NCBI GenBank assembly: GCA_021325115.1
Contig: JAJPHU010000088.1
Span: 1-41,867 of the forward strand
Reading direction: 5' to 3'
Source of the DNA: Planctomycetota bacterium
GTDB lineage: Bacteria; Planctomycetota; Planctomycetia; Gemmatales; Gemmataceae
Length of the DNA stretch: 41,867 nucleotides
Position numbers and translations under genes: made by a program. The notes under the pieces were generated by a model. The model worked only from the letters and a program-made list of their open reading frames with translations. It was not told the DNA's origin and did not search any database. Shown piece after piece: positions 6,175 to 14,370 of this stretch (position 1 is its first letter; every line of letters begins with the position of its first letter).

Positions 6175-7611
6175 TCAGATGCGGTGGAACAATTTGCCCA
6201 CGTCAGAACCCAAGCTGCCGAGTGTGCTGCCCAGAGTGGAGGTCGTGCTTCCTATCAGGCCGCCGATCTGGTTCAGCTCTGCCGAAAGCAGAGTGAACAG
6301 CTCATCGATCAGCCCTGTCGAGATGCCAGAAGCACCGTTGACCACGCCTGACAGCAAGCCGGCGACATTCAGAGTGCCCAGCAGTGAGTCCACCTGCGAG
6401 ATGGTGGTGCCGATGGTGCTACTGAGAATGCTCGTCAATTGGCTCAGAAGCGGCGTGGTCAGGCTGGGCACCAAACCCGATAAGTCGCTGAGCGTGCCCG
6501 CCAAGGTGTTAAGGCTGCTGGACACGTTCATCAGGGCGTTGCTGACCAGCATGGAGGTGCTGCTCAGCGTGGGACCGAGAATACTGGGCAGTTGGCCAGC
6601 GAGCGTGTTAAGGCTGCTGCTGATACTGGACAGACTGCTCGAGACGTCGCCCAGCGCCGAACTCAAGAACGTCTGGGCGTCGCTGAGCGACAACGTGGCG
6701 GCCTGCGGCAACACACTGACGAGGGTAGTGAGACTGCTGTTCACGGCGCCTACGCTGGTATCCACGTCCATCAGAATGTCGTTGAGCAAAGTCCCAGCTG
6801 CGCTGGCCGAGCTAGCCGTCACCCCACTCAAGGCACTGGTCAATCCCGCCAAGTTGTTGGACACGTTGCTCAGGCTGCCAGCAATGTCCTTTTCCACAGC
6901 CTGAAGCAGCGACAGCGTGGTGACCGTCGTGCCACTGGTCAGACCGCTAAGGTTGCTGGCCAGGGAGGAACTGGTGCTGGAGACGTTGGAGAGCAGTGTG
7001 CTCAGGGCGCTGGTGACACCGCTCAACGTGCTGCTGGTCAAGCTGGGCGCCACACTGCTGATAGCATTAAGCGTGCCAGTCACGGAATTAAGACTGTTGG
7101 CGATGTCCTTGATCGAACTGGCCAAGGTGCTGATCGCCTGCTTCGAGGTACTGCTGGCAAAACCTGGCAGCAGATTGGCGATGCCATTGAGCTGGCCGAC
7201 CGTCGTATTCACCTGCCCCGTAATGGTGGACAGGAGGCCCGGCAGACTGCTCGTCGTAGCACTACCCAGCGAGCTAACATCGTTGGTGAGATTGCTCGCT
7301 AAGGTATTGAGGTCAGTGACGGCCTCATTGATTAGCGAGGACACCGTGGCATTGATGCTCACCGAGCCGCTAGCGCTGGCGTGGAGGCCCGCAAACAACC
7401 CGATGTTAGCCAGATTGTGTAGCTGCGTCGCAAACACGGCAACGGGGCTTGCTTGAGGCGGCAGCGTCGGTACGCCGGAAAAGGGGGACAAGACCGTACG
7501 ATCTTCCAGCACTTCCAATTGCAAAGGCTTCCGCTGCGGCGCTGCCTTGGCAGGCCGGCGTCCCGAAGCATTGCCCTTGTGCCGCGAGCGGAATAGTTGA
7601 CCAATCTTCAT
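6175..7611 (-). CDS. Secreted Ser/Leu-rich helical repeat protein with planctomycete LEDR motif
   Basis: This 478-residue protein starts with a basic stretch and then LQLEVLEDRTVLSPFSG (residues 30-46), the N-terminal motif of many exported planctomycete proteins. The rest is low in charge and very rich in Ser, Leu, Thr, Ala and Asn. It repeats short units such as SSLNTLAGQL and SSSLNTLAGTL, with leucines spaced as in a helical or coiled-coil rod. I know no enzyme with this make-up. A surface fibre, adhesin or envelope spacer is plausible. The start at 7611 is set by GAGGAGG seven bases upstream; a longer frame begins 24 codons earlier without a ribosome site. A terminator follows at 6074-6111. 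Confidence 0.7.
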   Translation of the reverse strand: MKIGQLFRSRHKGNASGRRPAKAAPQRKPLQLEVLEDRTVLSPFSGVPTLPPQASPVAVFATQLHNLANIGLFAGLHASASGSVSINATVSSLINEAVTDLNTLASNLTNDVSSLGSATTSSLPGLLSTITGQVNTTVGQLNGIANLLPGFASSTSKQAISTLASSIKDIANSLNSVTGTLNAISSVAPSLTSSTLSGVTSALSTLLSNVSSTSSSLASNLSGLTSGTTVTTLSLLQAVEKDIAGSLSNVSNNLAGLTSALSGVTASSASAAGTLLNDILMDVDTSVGAVNSSLTTLVSVLPQAATLSLSDAQTFLSSALGDVSSSLSSISSSLNTLAGQLPSILGPTLSSTSMLVSNALMNVSSSLNTLAGTLSDLSGLVPSLTTPLLSQLTSILSSTIGTTISQVDSLLGTLNVAGLLSGVVNGASGISTGLIDELFTLLSAELNQIGGLIGSTTSTLGSTLGSLGSDVGKLFHRI

Positions 7612-8439
7612 GCAAGAACCTCCTCTTCTGAGACGAACAGATTGCCCCACAGGACGGACCGCCCCCGTGGCATCCTCCGGCATGGGGCTGGAACGATGCT
7701 TCCCGTCATCGACGGGTCAAATAAGCGATGGATGCAAGACCGGAGCGAACCGGTTGCAAGATAAGGGCGAACGAATTGGCATCGACGGGGATGCTCGGGA
7801 GGCAGGCCGGGCGGTTCGGAAAGCATTCCGGAGTTCAACCCGATCCGCTGGCAAAACGGATAGTCGGCCCGAAGCTCCAAGCCTCGTTGCTCCAGCGAGC
7901 GGGAGGTGAGTGAACAAGGGCCTCCATTCCTCCCGCGATCATCGGTAGGAAGGAGCTTCGCATATCAAGTGCCGAGTTTGCAGGAGCAAGAAATGAAGAA
8001 GTCGTTTCATTTTTATTTATTTATTGACGGTGCATTCGTAACTTCTTCTCTACGAAGTGGTTAAGGTCGAAGATTATTCGCGAAAATGATTCACGGAGAT
8101 GCGGCGGGGATCGGTTGGCCGGTCCCTGAAGCTGGGGTTTGCAACTATCAAATGAGAAGCATACGCCTGCCCAAGCGGAAAACGTCTTCCCAGATGCCGT
8201 CCGCTTGTCCTGCAGTATTGGCCCCACGTGAAGATCCTCCAACAACTCCTGTTTTTCCGTTTACAGAGTTCGGCGAATCTGCCGAGTGAAGGGCAAGCGG
8301 CTCAAACTGGATAAAGATATGCGGACTTTCCAGCCGAAATAAACTTTGGCGAATCACAGTGATGGGAAAAGATGGAGCAACGGTGCGTTCCAGCGGGGTG
8401 CCGGACTATCCTCTTCCCACGGACAAGGAGCAATCGACC
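7612..8439. other. Long intergenic region between divergent genes
   Basis: These 828 bases separate the LEDR protein gene (minus) from the coiled-coil lipoprotein gene (plus) and should hold both promoters. I find no long credible gene in it. The stretch at 8007-8050 is AT-rich (runs of TTTATT, then TTGACG), unlike its surroundings, and could be promoter or leader DNA. A possible 23-codon gene (7993-8064) overlaps it. The rest, including 7700-7980 and 8080-8360, shows nothing I can name. Confidence 0.5.
7993..8064 (+). CDS. Possible small protein or leader peptide of 23 residues
   Basis: ATG 7993 follows AGGAG (7982-7986) at a six-base spacing. It opens a 23-codon frame, MKKSFHFYLFIDGAFVTSSL and three more residues, ending at TAA 8062-8064. 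The basic start and hydrophobic middle could insert into a membrane. A good ribosome site in an otherwise empty region is the only support, and chance is a real alternative. Confidence 0.2.
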   Translation: MKKSFHFYLFIDGAFVTSSLRSG

Positions 8440-8880
8440 ATGACGCGTAGTGGTAAAGTGTTGAGTGTGATGCTTGTACTGTTTTTAGGATTATTGGGCT
8501 GTGCCCGCGGGCCGTTAAGCCCTTCAGCCCAGGCGGAGCGTATCCGCTCTCTGGAAACCAAGTGCGCCAAACTGGAGGACGATTATCGTTCAGTCGCTGC
8601 TGCTCGCGATCAGGCGCGGAAACAGCTGGCTGCGCTGGAAGCCGAGAAGGCGCGGCTGCAAAAAGAATTGGCCGACAAGGAAGTCATTGTCAAAGAGCGC
8701 GACGCCCTGCGGCAGCAGATTGCGGCGCGCACCAACGAGCGCGATCATCTGAAACTGCGCTGCGATCGCTTGAAGAAAGGATTGCAGGAGCTGCTGGGAC
8801 AGGACGATGCCCTGCTGCCGGCGCCCGCCGCGCCAACCGCGGCCAGCAACAACACCTCGGTGTCGCCGACGCAATCATAA
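8440..8880 (+). CDS. Coiled-coil lipoprotein
   Basis: This 146-residue protein has a lipoprotein signal peptide (MTRSGKVLSVMLVLFLGLLG followed by Cys), giving a lipobox LLGC. A long charged coiled coil follows (from SAQAERIRSLETKCAKLE to about residue 120), then a Pro/Ala/Ser-rich tail. It is probably anchored to a membrane facing the periplasm. No specific family is recognisable. The start at 8440 is chosen because it begins the signal peptide and has AAGGAG about nine bases upstream. A longer frame starting at 8359 would bury the signal sequence. It converges with the foldase gene across the hairpin at 8891-8951. Confidence 0.7.
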   Translation: MTRSGKVLSVMLVLFLGLLGCARGPLSPSAQAERIRSLETKCAKLEDDYRSVAAARDQARKQLAALEAEKARLQKELADKEVIVKERDALRQQIAARTNERDHLKLRCDRLKKGLQELLGQDDALLPAPAAPTAASNNTSVSPTQS

Positions 8881-8890
8881 TATCCCTCAT

Positions 8891-8951
8891 CTGAACCGCG
8901 ACTGTTAGGGAGCGGATATTCTTTCAACCACTCCCTAACGGTCGCGGCTCG
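8891..8951. terminator. Hairpin between convergent genes, repeat-like
   Basis: Two 22-base arms (8891-8912 and 8930-8951), with core CTCCCTAACGGTCGCGG, pair with three mismatches. The element lies between two converging genes, where it could stop transcription from both sides. There is no T-tract, and the sequence looks like a dispersed planctomycete palindrome, so terminator function is inferred from position. The right arm ends just short of the foldase gene. Confidence 0.5.
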
Positions 8952-8953
8952 GA

Positions 8954-10147
8954 TTAATCACAGCGATCGATGACGGCCTTGCGTTTCAACTCTTTGACGA
9001 TACTCTCTCTCTCGCGCAGGATCACAAGGTTACGAAGCTTATCGCGGATCTCTTTCTGCACTTTGGCATCAAAAGGGATGGGGCCGGCGTACTGGCGTTT
9101 GACAAGATGGACGACATGGAAGCCGTGCGGGCACTCGACAATTTCCGTGTCGCCCTCGCGCATGCGGAACAGAACTGGCTCGGCCTCTGGAGGAAAAATT
9201 TCGCCGTGCTTATGGCCATGACCCGCGCCCTTGCGGAACCGGCCGCTCTCGCCATTGTCGAACTCGGCGGACAGCTTGACAAAGTCCTCCCCCTGACGCA
9301 CGCGCTCGGTCAGTGTTTCAGCAAACTGTCGTGCTGCGGCGCGGGAGGCATGCCGCCCCGCATCGAGGAAAATGTCTTGCCAGTCCACGCTATCGGGTTG
9401 CGTGAATTCATCGCTATGGCTGTTATAGTATTCAGCGATTTCGGTATGACCGATGCGGTTGAGGTGTGGTTCGAGCCGGGCATGGAGGTACCCCTGAGCC
9501 ATCCAGTTGCGCTCCCACCAGCGGCGAAACATTTCCAGGGACATGCCCCTCTGCCGCAGGTAAGAGGCAAGCTCCGTGCGATTGGCGAGGTGCTTTTCTT
9601 TCAGCATCGGCCGCAGTACGTTTTTGTCGAACTCTTTATCGGCTGTTTCTTGAATCTGTTTGAGCATGGCCTCTCCCTGCTTTCCGCCGCGCTTTAGCAT
9701 GGCATTGGCGTGTTGTAACAGAAGCTCACGCTCGATGAGATCCTCCACTGCCTGTTTGATGACGGTTTCTCGTTCCTCCTGGGTACGGGCGGAAAGCAAG
9801 CGTTGAAGGAGCGCATGGGACATGTGGCAGGCCAGGAGGGCTTCTTCTTCAAGAATCAGATCGCCGTTAACGACAGCGCGGATTTTGGCGGCCGCACTGG
9901 CATGGGCTGCCTCGGCAGGCTGATCCACCGGCAGGGTAAGGAGACGACAGACAGCCTCCCTGTCGTTCCCACGCTCTGGAAAGGGACTGGCGTCCGGCTT
10001 CTGCGCGCGTACGGCGTCTGAGGCGGCCGCAGACGGCGGCGCCGGTATGGGTGGCCCGTCCGCCAAAGTAGACGCCTTGCTGAGACATCCGCAGGCCGTC
10101 AGGACCAGCACTGCCCAGGTCGCCGCCAGCCAACCACGCCGGCTCAT
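8954..10147 (-). CDS. PpiC-type peptidyl-prolyl isomerase lipoprotein (SurA/PrsA-like)
   Basis: This 397-residue protein resembles periplasmic foldases. A signal peptide with a lipobox-like LTACGC (Cys19 or Cys21) leads into a low-complexity stretch. A SurA-type helical N domain follows (AVVNGDLILEEEALL onwards, then the RELLLQHANAML helices). The parvulin/PpiC domain covers roughly residues 245-350, including AEYYNSHSDEF, the segment FVKLSAEFDNGESG, and ECPHGFHVVHLVKR at its end. It would help outer-membrane or secreted proteins to fold. The start at 10147 is chosen as the head of the signal peptide; a longer frame upstream runs through the palindrome at 10165-10215. A degenerate 25-nt palindrome (9964-9988) lies inside the gene. 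Confidence 0.8.
   Translation of the reverse strand: MSRRGWLAATWAVLVLTACGCLSKASTLADGPPIPAPPSAAASDAVRAQKPDASPFPERGNDREAVCRLLTLPVDQPAEAAHASAAAKIRAVVNGDLILEEEALLACHMSHALLQRLLSARTQEERETVIKQAVEDLIERELLLQHANAMLKRGGKQGEAMLKQIQETADKEFDKNVLRPMLKEKHLANRTELASYLRQRGMSLEMFRRWWERNWMAQGYLHARLEPHLNRIGHTEIAEYYNSHSDEFTQPDSVDWQDIFLDAGRHASRAAARQFAETLTERVRQGEDFVKLSAEFDNGESGRFRKGAGHGHKHGEIFPPEAEPVLFRMREGDTEIVECPHGFHVVHLVKRQYAGPIPFDAKVQKEIRDKLRNLVILRERESIVKELKRKAVIDRCD
9964..9988. repeat. 25-nt palindrome family, degenerate copy in the foldase gene
   Basis: The left half CGTTCCCACGCTCTG matches the family, while the right half is decayed. On the minus strand it is read as part of SPFPERGND in the low-complexity region after the signal peptide. 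Confidence 0.45.
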
Positions 10148-10164
10148 GGCCTGAATCTCCCAAT

Positions 10165-10215
10165 GAGCCGCAAGTGTAAGCGGCGGCTCCCTAGACGCGC
10201 TTACACTTGCGGCTC
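10165..10215. repeat. Palindromic element of the GAGCCGnAAGnGTAAGCG family, copy 1
   Basis: Perfect 18-base arms (10165-10182 and 10198-10215) surround a 15-base loop. It lies in the leader of the foldase gene, between it and homoserine dehydrogenase. A related copy is at 18977-19034. Confidence 0.75.
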
Positions 10216-10279
10216 GTATTGAAAGGGACCGTATCGCCCGTGGCAGCGGAATATAGCGAGGGCGCTGGGCCATGCAAGA

Positions 10280-11584
10280 TCAATCGGCAACGGGATAATA
10301 CACGCTTGGCGGTGCAACACAGCTGAGATGATCCAGCTCGGCAACAGCGGCGCGGAAGTCGCCGGTCAGAGCCGTGTGTGTCATGATAACCAGAGGGACT
10401 CGGCCGCCTTCGTGGTTCTCCGGGGCTTCGTGCTGAATCACTGAGGCGATGCTGATCTGATGCTGGGCCAGCACGCGCGACACATCGGCCAAGACGCCGG
10501 GCCGGTCTTCGACGAACAAACGCAGATAGAAGCGGCTGCGCACCGTGGAGGAAGGCTGTAATTGAATGCCGTTGCACCGGCCGGACCAGAGTTTCAGGGT
10601 CGCAAATGTCCGTTGTGCCCGGCCGACTGCCAAGTCGATGAGGTCGGCGACGACAGCGCTGGCGGTTGGCATCTGCCCCGCCCCCTGCCCGGCGAACAGT
10701 ACATCGCCGACCGCGTCGCCGACGACATGAATGGCATTATAGGCGCCGCGTATCATTGCCAAGGGGGCCAGCTGCCGCAGCAACACCGGCGAGACATGCA
10801 GGGCCAGCTTGGCGCCGCTCAGCCAGGTCTCGGCCAACAGCTTGATCGTGTAGCCCAATTCACGGGCAAAACGGATATCAAGAGAGTCTATATCAGCTAT
10901 GCCCCGGCGATCGATGTTCTCGACCGGCACGGATAGGCCGAAGGCAATCTGCACAAGAATGGCCAGCTTGTGCGCGGCATCGGTACCATTGACATCAAGA
11001 GTCGGATCGGCTTCGGCGTAGCCGAACCGCTGCGCCTCGGCGAGGGCATCAGCATAGCTTTGGCCGTTCTCAGTCATACGAGTGAGGATGAAATTGCAGG
11101 TGCCGTTGAGAATGCCTTGCAGCGATTGGATCTGATTGGCGGCCAGACACTGAGCGAGGGCAGCAATAATCGGCACACCGCCGGCCACACTGGCCTCGAA
11201 AGCGACGGTTCGGCCATATTTGCGGGCGGCATCGAACACCTCGGCGCCGTGCTGAGCCAGCAGCGCCTTGTTCGCCGTCACCACATCTTTGCCGGCCGCC
11301 AAGAGCGCCAACACAGCTTGCTTGGCCCAATCCACGCCGCCGACCAACTCCACACCAATGCGGATGTTCGGATCGCCCAGCACGGACTGCAAATCCGTCG
11401 TCACCATGTCGCGCGGCAGCTCGACCGGCCGCGGTTTGGCCGGATCACGGACAACGACACGGCGGAGCAAGAGCGGCCGGCCAGCGCGAATAGCCAGACG
11501 TTCGCCTTGTTCTTGCAGCAGGCGAGCCACGCCGCCGCCCACCGTCCCACAGCCAATCAGGGCGATACCAAGAGCTTCACTCAC
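10280..11584 (-). CDS. hom: Homoserine dehydrogenase
   Basis: This 434-residue enzyme reduces aspartate semialdehyde to homoserine with NAD(P)H in the threonine/methionine pathway. It begins with the Rossmann motif IALIGCGTVGGGVARLL. It has the family signatures VTANKALLAQHG and ILNGTCNFILTRM, and YAEADPTLDVNGTDAAHKLA, which carries the catalytic and metal-site residues. The last 80 residues (RSRFYLRLFVEDRPGVLADV onwards) form an ACT domain, which usually allows feedback control by an amino acid. The length is that of the ACT-containing class. The start is GTG 11584. It lies upstream of the foldase gene on the same strand, with no obvious shared function. Confidence 0.95.
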   Translation of the reverse strand: MSEALGIALIGCGTVGGGVARLLQEQGERLAIRAGRPLLLRRVVVRDPAKPRPVELPRDMVTTDLQSVLGDPNIRIGVELVGGVDWAKQAVLALLAAGKDVVTANKALLAQHGAEVFDAARKYGRTVAFEASVAGGVPIIAALAQCLAANQIQSLQGILNGTCNFILTRMTENGQSYADALAEAQRFGYAEADPTLDVNGTDAAHKLAILVQIAFGLSVPVENIDRRGIADIDSLDIRFARELGYTIKLLAETWLSGAKLALHVSPVLLRQLAPLAMIRGAYNAIHVVGDAVGDVLFAGQGAGQMPTASAVVADLIDLAVGRAQRTFATLKLWSGRCNGIQLQPSSTVRSRFYLRLFVEDRPGVLADVSRVLAQHQISIASVIQHEAPENHEGGRVPLVIMTHTALTGDFRAAVAELDHLSCVAPPSVYYPVAD

Positions 11585-11918
11585 CTGTACATATCTCTCT
11601 TACAAAACCGTGGATACCTGGATTATGGGCGCACAATGCGCATGCCCCCTCTCCCCTAGCCAAAATGGGGATGAAACAACGCTACGAATACGCTGACATT
11701 TTATCATCTTTAAGACGACGCGGCGTACCCTATACGGATATAATGAAGGCGATTACACAATCCTATCACTGCCAGCAGATACGCTGGCCGCATGCCCTAC
11801 GGTTTCGTCCGGTAGCTCTAATCTTATCGCTCTCCGTCCTCGAAGAGGACACGGTGCCAAGGTAACAGGCAGCCGATATTCTCACCTTGTAACAGTGTTC
11901 TCTTCGCTGGGAGCGAAT
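11585..11918. other. Intergenic region between divergent hom and Gfo/Idh-like genes
   Basis: These 334 bases must hold promoters for both flanking genes. A perfect TATAAT (11739-11744) on the + strand is the best -10 element, though the bases 17 upstream do not resemble TTGACA. A short CCCCTCTCCCC (about 11644-11656) followed by AAAATGGGG resembles half of the GC-rich palindromes seen at 28152 and 39342. I see no credible gene. Confidence 0.4.
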
Positions 11919-12875
11919 ATGCGGCTGCGGGTGGGAGTGATTGGTTTGGGGCGGTGTTGGCGGCGTTATCGGCCGTTGCTGGGACGGCTGCACCAGCATG
12001 TGGAAGTGCGGGCCGTGTGCGATCAGATCCTGCGCCGCGCGGAGATTGAAGCGCAGCAATTCGATTGCGCTGCGACTGCTGGTCCTGCCGAACTGCTCGA
12101 ACGTTCTGATGTCGAAGCGGTGCTGTTGCTCGATGCTCAGTGGTACGGTCTGTGGCCGCTGGAACATGCTTGCCGCCTGAACAAGCCTGTCCTCTGCGCC
12201 TTGTCGCCGGCCAGTGACGAAGCGCACGCCGATGCCCTGCACGAACGGATCCAGACCTGCGGCCTGCCGGTGCTGATGGCCTTGCCGCCGTTGTTGGCGC
12301 CAGCGACGCGGCAGCTGCGCGAGCTGTTGACACATCGGCTGGGACAGGCCCGTTTGGTGCGTGCCGATTGGAGTAAGCTGCCGAGCTTCCCAGAAGATCT
12401 TCTCAGCGATGCGGCTGTGCTGCCGTTGTTGGCTGCTTGTGCCTGGCTACTGGACGATGTGCCGCGCAGCGTCTGGGCGCTGGACGGCGAGAGCGCCTCG
12501 TTTGTCACCCTGATGCTGCGTTTTGGCCGCGACCGGTTGGCCCAGGTGAACCTGTGGACGGCGACAGCGGGCCGCACGCCGCCACGCTTTGAGGTGGTCG
12601 CCGAAACAGGCACGGCCACGGCAGAGCTGCCGCGCCAACTGCGTTGGCGCGACGCGGACGGCCAACACACTCAGCGTTTGCCGCCACGCTCAGCGGAGCA
12701 GAGCAGCCTGGAGCGCTTCATCCTGGCGCTGCGGGCGGGACAGCCGTTACGGCCGAGCTTCGCGGATGCTTATCAGGCACTGACCTGGTTGCGCGCCGCA
12801 ATCCGGAGCCGGAGCGAGGGCAAGTGCATCCTCGTTACGGAGAAAGCAAATCTTCCGCGATCTCCCACCAATTAA
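11919..12875 (+). CDS. Gfo/Idh/MocA-like oxidoreductase, divergent
   Basis: This 318-residue protein has the Gfo/Idh/MocA layout. An N-terminal Rossmann fold (MRLRVGVIGLGRCWRRYRPL) is followed by strand-helix repeats and a C-terminal sheet domain containing FEVVAETGTATAEL. The family binds NAD(P) and oxidises sugars or inositols. Two hallmarks are altered: the dinucleotide loop GxGxxG reads GLGRCW, losing the third Gly, and the EKP motif reads NKP (LNKPVLCALSP). It may therefore bind the cofactor differently or be a non-catalytic relative. The start at 11919 begins the Rossmann strand; an earlier in-frame start at 11895 is possible. The 3' end overlaps the end of motB by 41 bases. Confidence 0.7.
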   Translation: MRLRVGVIGLGRCWRRYRPLLGRLHQHVEVRAVCDQILRRAEIEAQQFDCAATAGPAELLERSDVEAVLLLDAQWYGLWPLEHACRLNKPVLCALSPASDEAHADALHERIQTCGLPVLMALPPLLAPATRQLRELLTHRLGQARLVRADWSKLPSFPEDLLSDAAVLPLLAACAWLLDDVPRSVWALDGESASFVTLMLRFGRDRLAQVNLWTATAGRTPPRFEVVAETGTATAELPRQLRWRDADGQHTQRLPPRSAEQSSLERFILALRAGQPLRPSFADAYQALTWLRAAIRSRSEGKCILVTEKANLPRSPTN

Positions 12876-13410
12876 CTTCGGAAACCGCTTCGGAAAGCAG
12901 GTCTCCATACGGTTTTTTCACCCAGGCAGGGATTTTACTCTTGACCTCGGCCTTTAATTGCTGCGCCAGTTCTCGGATCGCTACCGTCTGCAATTTTTCG
13001 ACCTTATCATCTCCCTGGAGAGACCAACGCGCCAGGTCGAGCTGCCGCTGGGCCTGTTCCCGCCAATAACGATTCGCTTCTTTGTCGGTGTGGATCCAAT
13101 CGCTGACCAGCTTGGTGCAAACACTGTTCGGCTCTCGGCTCAGATACGGATTGCGGCCGCGTCCCAGGGCAACGTTTTCTTCCAGCGGAATGTTGCCTGT
13201 ATCCGTTTGTTCCATCATAGCCCCGGTGCGTTTGGGCTGCCTGGTGAACCCAATACGCGACGAGTTAAATGGGTCATTGAAGTAAAACGAAACGGCTCGT
13301 CGAATGTTCTGATCCTGTCCACAGATCCACATCACCAAGAAGAAGGCCATCATGGCGGTCACGAAGTCCGCATAGGCCACTTTCCACGCTCCTCCGCCTT
13401 TTGCTGCCAC
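12835..13410 (-). CDS. motB: MotB-like stator protein lacking the OmpA/peptidoglycan-binding domain
   Basis: This 191-residue protein has the MotB transmembrane helix with its proton-binding Asp15 (KVAYADFVTAMMAFFLVMW, residues 10-28), which matches Asp32 of E. coli MotB. With MotA it should form the ion channel that drives the flagellum. MotB normally runs to about 300 residues and ends in an OmpA-like domain that holds the stator to peptidoglycan. Here the periplasmic part is only about 160 residues, helical and tryptophan-rich at the end (NWWEIAEDLLSP), with no OmpA signature. Downstream on this strand there is only antisense of the Gfo/Idh-like gene, so a frameshifted remnant is unlikely. 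The start is GTG 13410 with GGGGAG upstream. It follows motA. Confidence 0.85.
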   Translation of the reverse strand: MAAKGGGAWKVAYADFVTAMMAFFLVMWICGQDQNIRRAVSFYFNDPFNSSRIGFTRQPKRTGAMMEQTDTGNIPLEENVALGRGRNPYLSREPNSVCTKLVSDWIHTDKEANRYWREQAQRQLDLARWSLQGDDKVEKLQTVAIRELAQQLKAEVKSKIPAWVKKPYGDLLSEAVSEVNWWEIAEDLLSP

Positions 13411-13473
13411 AGCTGACTCCCCAACTTGGTTTGCTTCGGTTAGCCGCGGGCCGATTTATCGTTTCACACTAAA

Positions 13474-14322
13474 TTATCCCTGTTTGAAGATCTGTGTCAT
13501 CTCCGCCTGAGTGGGCCGGCAATCACTGCCCACCATCCGAGCGGCGCGGGTGATTACCTCACGGGGGTTCTCGCCCGCACCGATTGCCACCACTGCCGTC
13601 GAGATGGCGCGAAAGAAGATCAGCTCGGCCTCGCCCAAAAACTCCATTCGGCCCGCCATCGGAGCAAAGAAGCCATACGACATCAAGATCCCGAGAAAAG
13701 TCCCCACCAAAGCGGCCCCGACCTTGTGGCCGATCTCGTTGGCCGGACCATCAATTGCCTGCATGGTAACCACGATGCCGAGGACCGCCGCCACAATGCC
13801 GAACCCTGGCAAGGCGTCCGCCGTTTTCAAAAGAACCGCCACGGCCGCATGATGCTCGCGCTCTACCACCTGCAATTCTTCCTCCAGAGCCGCTTTGACC
13901 TGTTCCGGCGTCTTGCCGTCTGGAAGTAAGGCCAGAGCATTGTTCAGGAAGTGAAGGACATGCGGATTTTTCAATAGCTTCGGGTATTTCTGAAAAAGAG
14001 GACTTTCCTGAGGCTCGCCCAGCTGCGACTCCAAAGCGAGCAAGCCATCCCGCCGTGTTATCTTGGCCGCATTATAAAGCAAATCGAACAATTCGACATA
14101 AGTTGCCCGGTTGTAAGGCGTCCCCTTAATGACCTGCACAATACAGCGCACCAGGTCCAAGAGCACTTTCTTGGGCGACATAATAATCAGCGCACCAAGG
14201 GAAGCGCCGCCGATCGTTACCAATTCTGAGGGATGCAGCAGCGCGCCCACATGGCCGCCGGACATCGTGAACCCAACCAACACCGCGATGAGGACGACAA
14301 GACAACCTCCGATCGTGACCAT
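13474..14322 (-). CDS. motA: Flagellar motor stator protein MotA
   Basis: This 282-residue inner-membrane protein is the partner of MotB in the stator. It has the four-helix pattern: MVTIGGCLVVLIAVLVGFTM, then VTIGGASLGALIIM, a long cytoplasmic loop, and ADALPGFGIVAAVLGIVVTM and KVGAALVGTFLGILMSYGFF, the two best-conserved MotA helices. I chose ATG 14322, which has GGAGGG seven bases upstream. GTG 14337 is in frame but lies just before that ribosome site. The order fliC-fliD-fliS-motA-motB on one strand suggests a late-class operon read from the sigma-28 promoter ahead of fliC. A 25-nt palindrome lies between this gene and fliS. Confidence 0.95.
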   Translation of the reverse strand: MVTIGGCLVVLIAVLVGFTMSGGHVGALLHPSELVTIGGASLGALIIMSPKKVLLDLVRCIVQVIKGTPYNRATYVELFDLLYNAAKITRRDGLLALESQLGEPQESPLFQKYPKLLKNPHVLHFLNNALALLPDGKTPEQVKAALEEELQVVEREHHAAVAVLLKTADALPGFGIVAAVLGIVVTMQAIDGPANEIGHKVGAALVGTFLGILMSYGFFAPMAGRMEFLGEAELIFFRAISTAVVAIGAGENPREVITRAARMVGSDCRPTQAEMTQIFKQG

Positions 14323-14342
14323 CCGCTTGCCCTCCACCCTCT

Positions 14343-14367
14343 CGTTCCCCTGCCGAGCGGGGGAACG
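14343..14367. repeat. 25-nt palindrome family, copy between fliS and motA
   Basis: The arms CGTTCCCC and GGGGAACG enclose a nine-base centre. It lies between the end of fliS and the start of motA and does not interrupt either gene. Confidence 0.7.
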
Positions 14368-14370
14368 CGA

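Noticed and set aside
5669..6904. Plus-strand open frame of 411 codons across DoxX and the LEDR protein gene
   Set aside because: It crosses a strong terminator hairpin and is antisense to a repetitive gene, whose biased codons keep the opposite frame open.
11665..11865. Possible 66-residue protein in the hom/Gfo-Idh gap
   Set aside because: No ribosome site and no sensible composition; it runs through the likely promoter region.
13434..13450. Terminator between motA and motB
   Set aside because: Only the left arm of the flgD-flgE hairpin type is present, with no matching right arm nearby.
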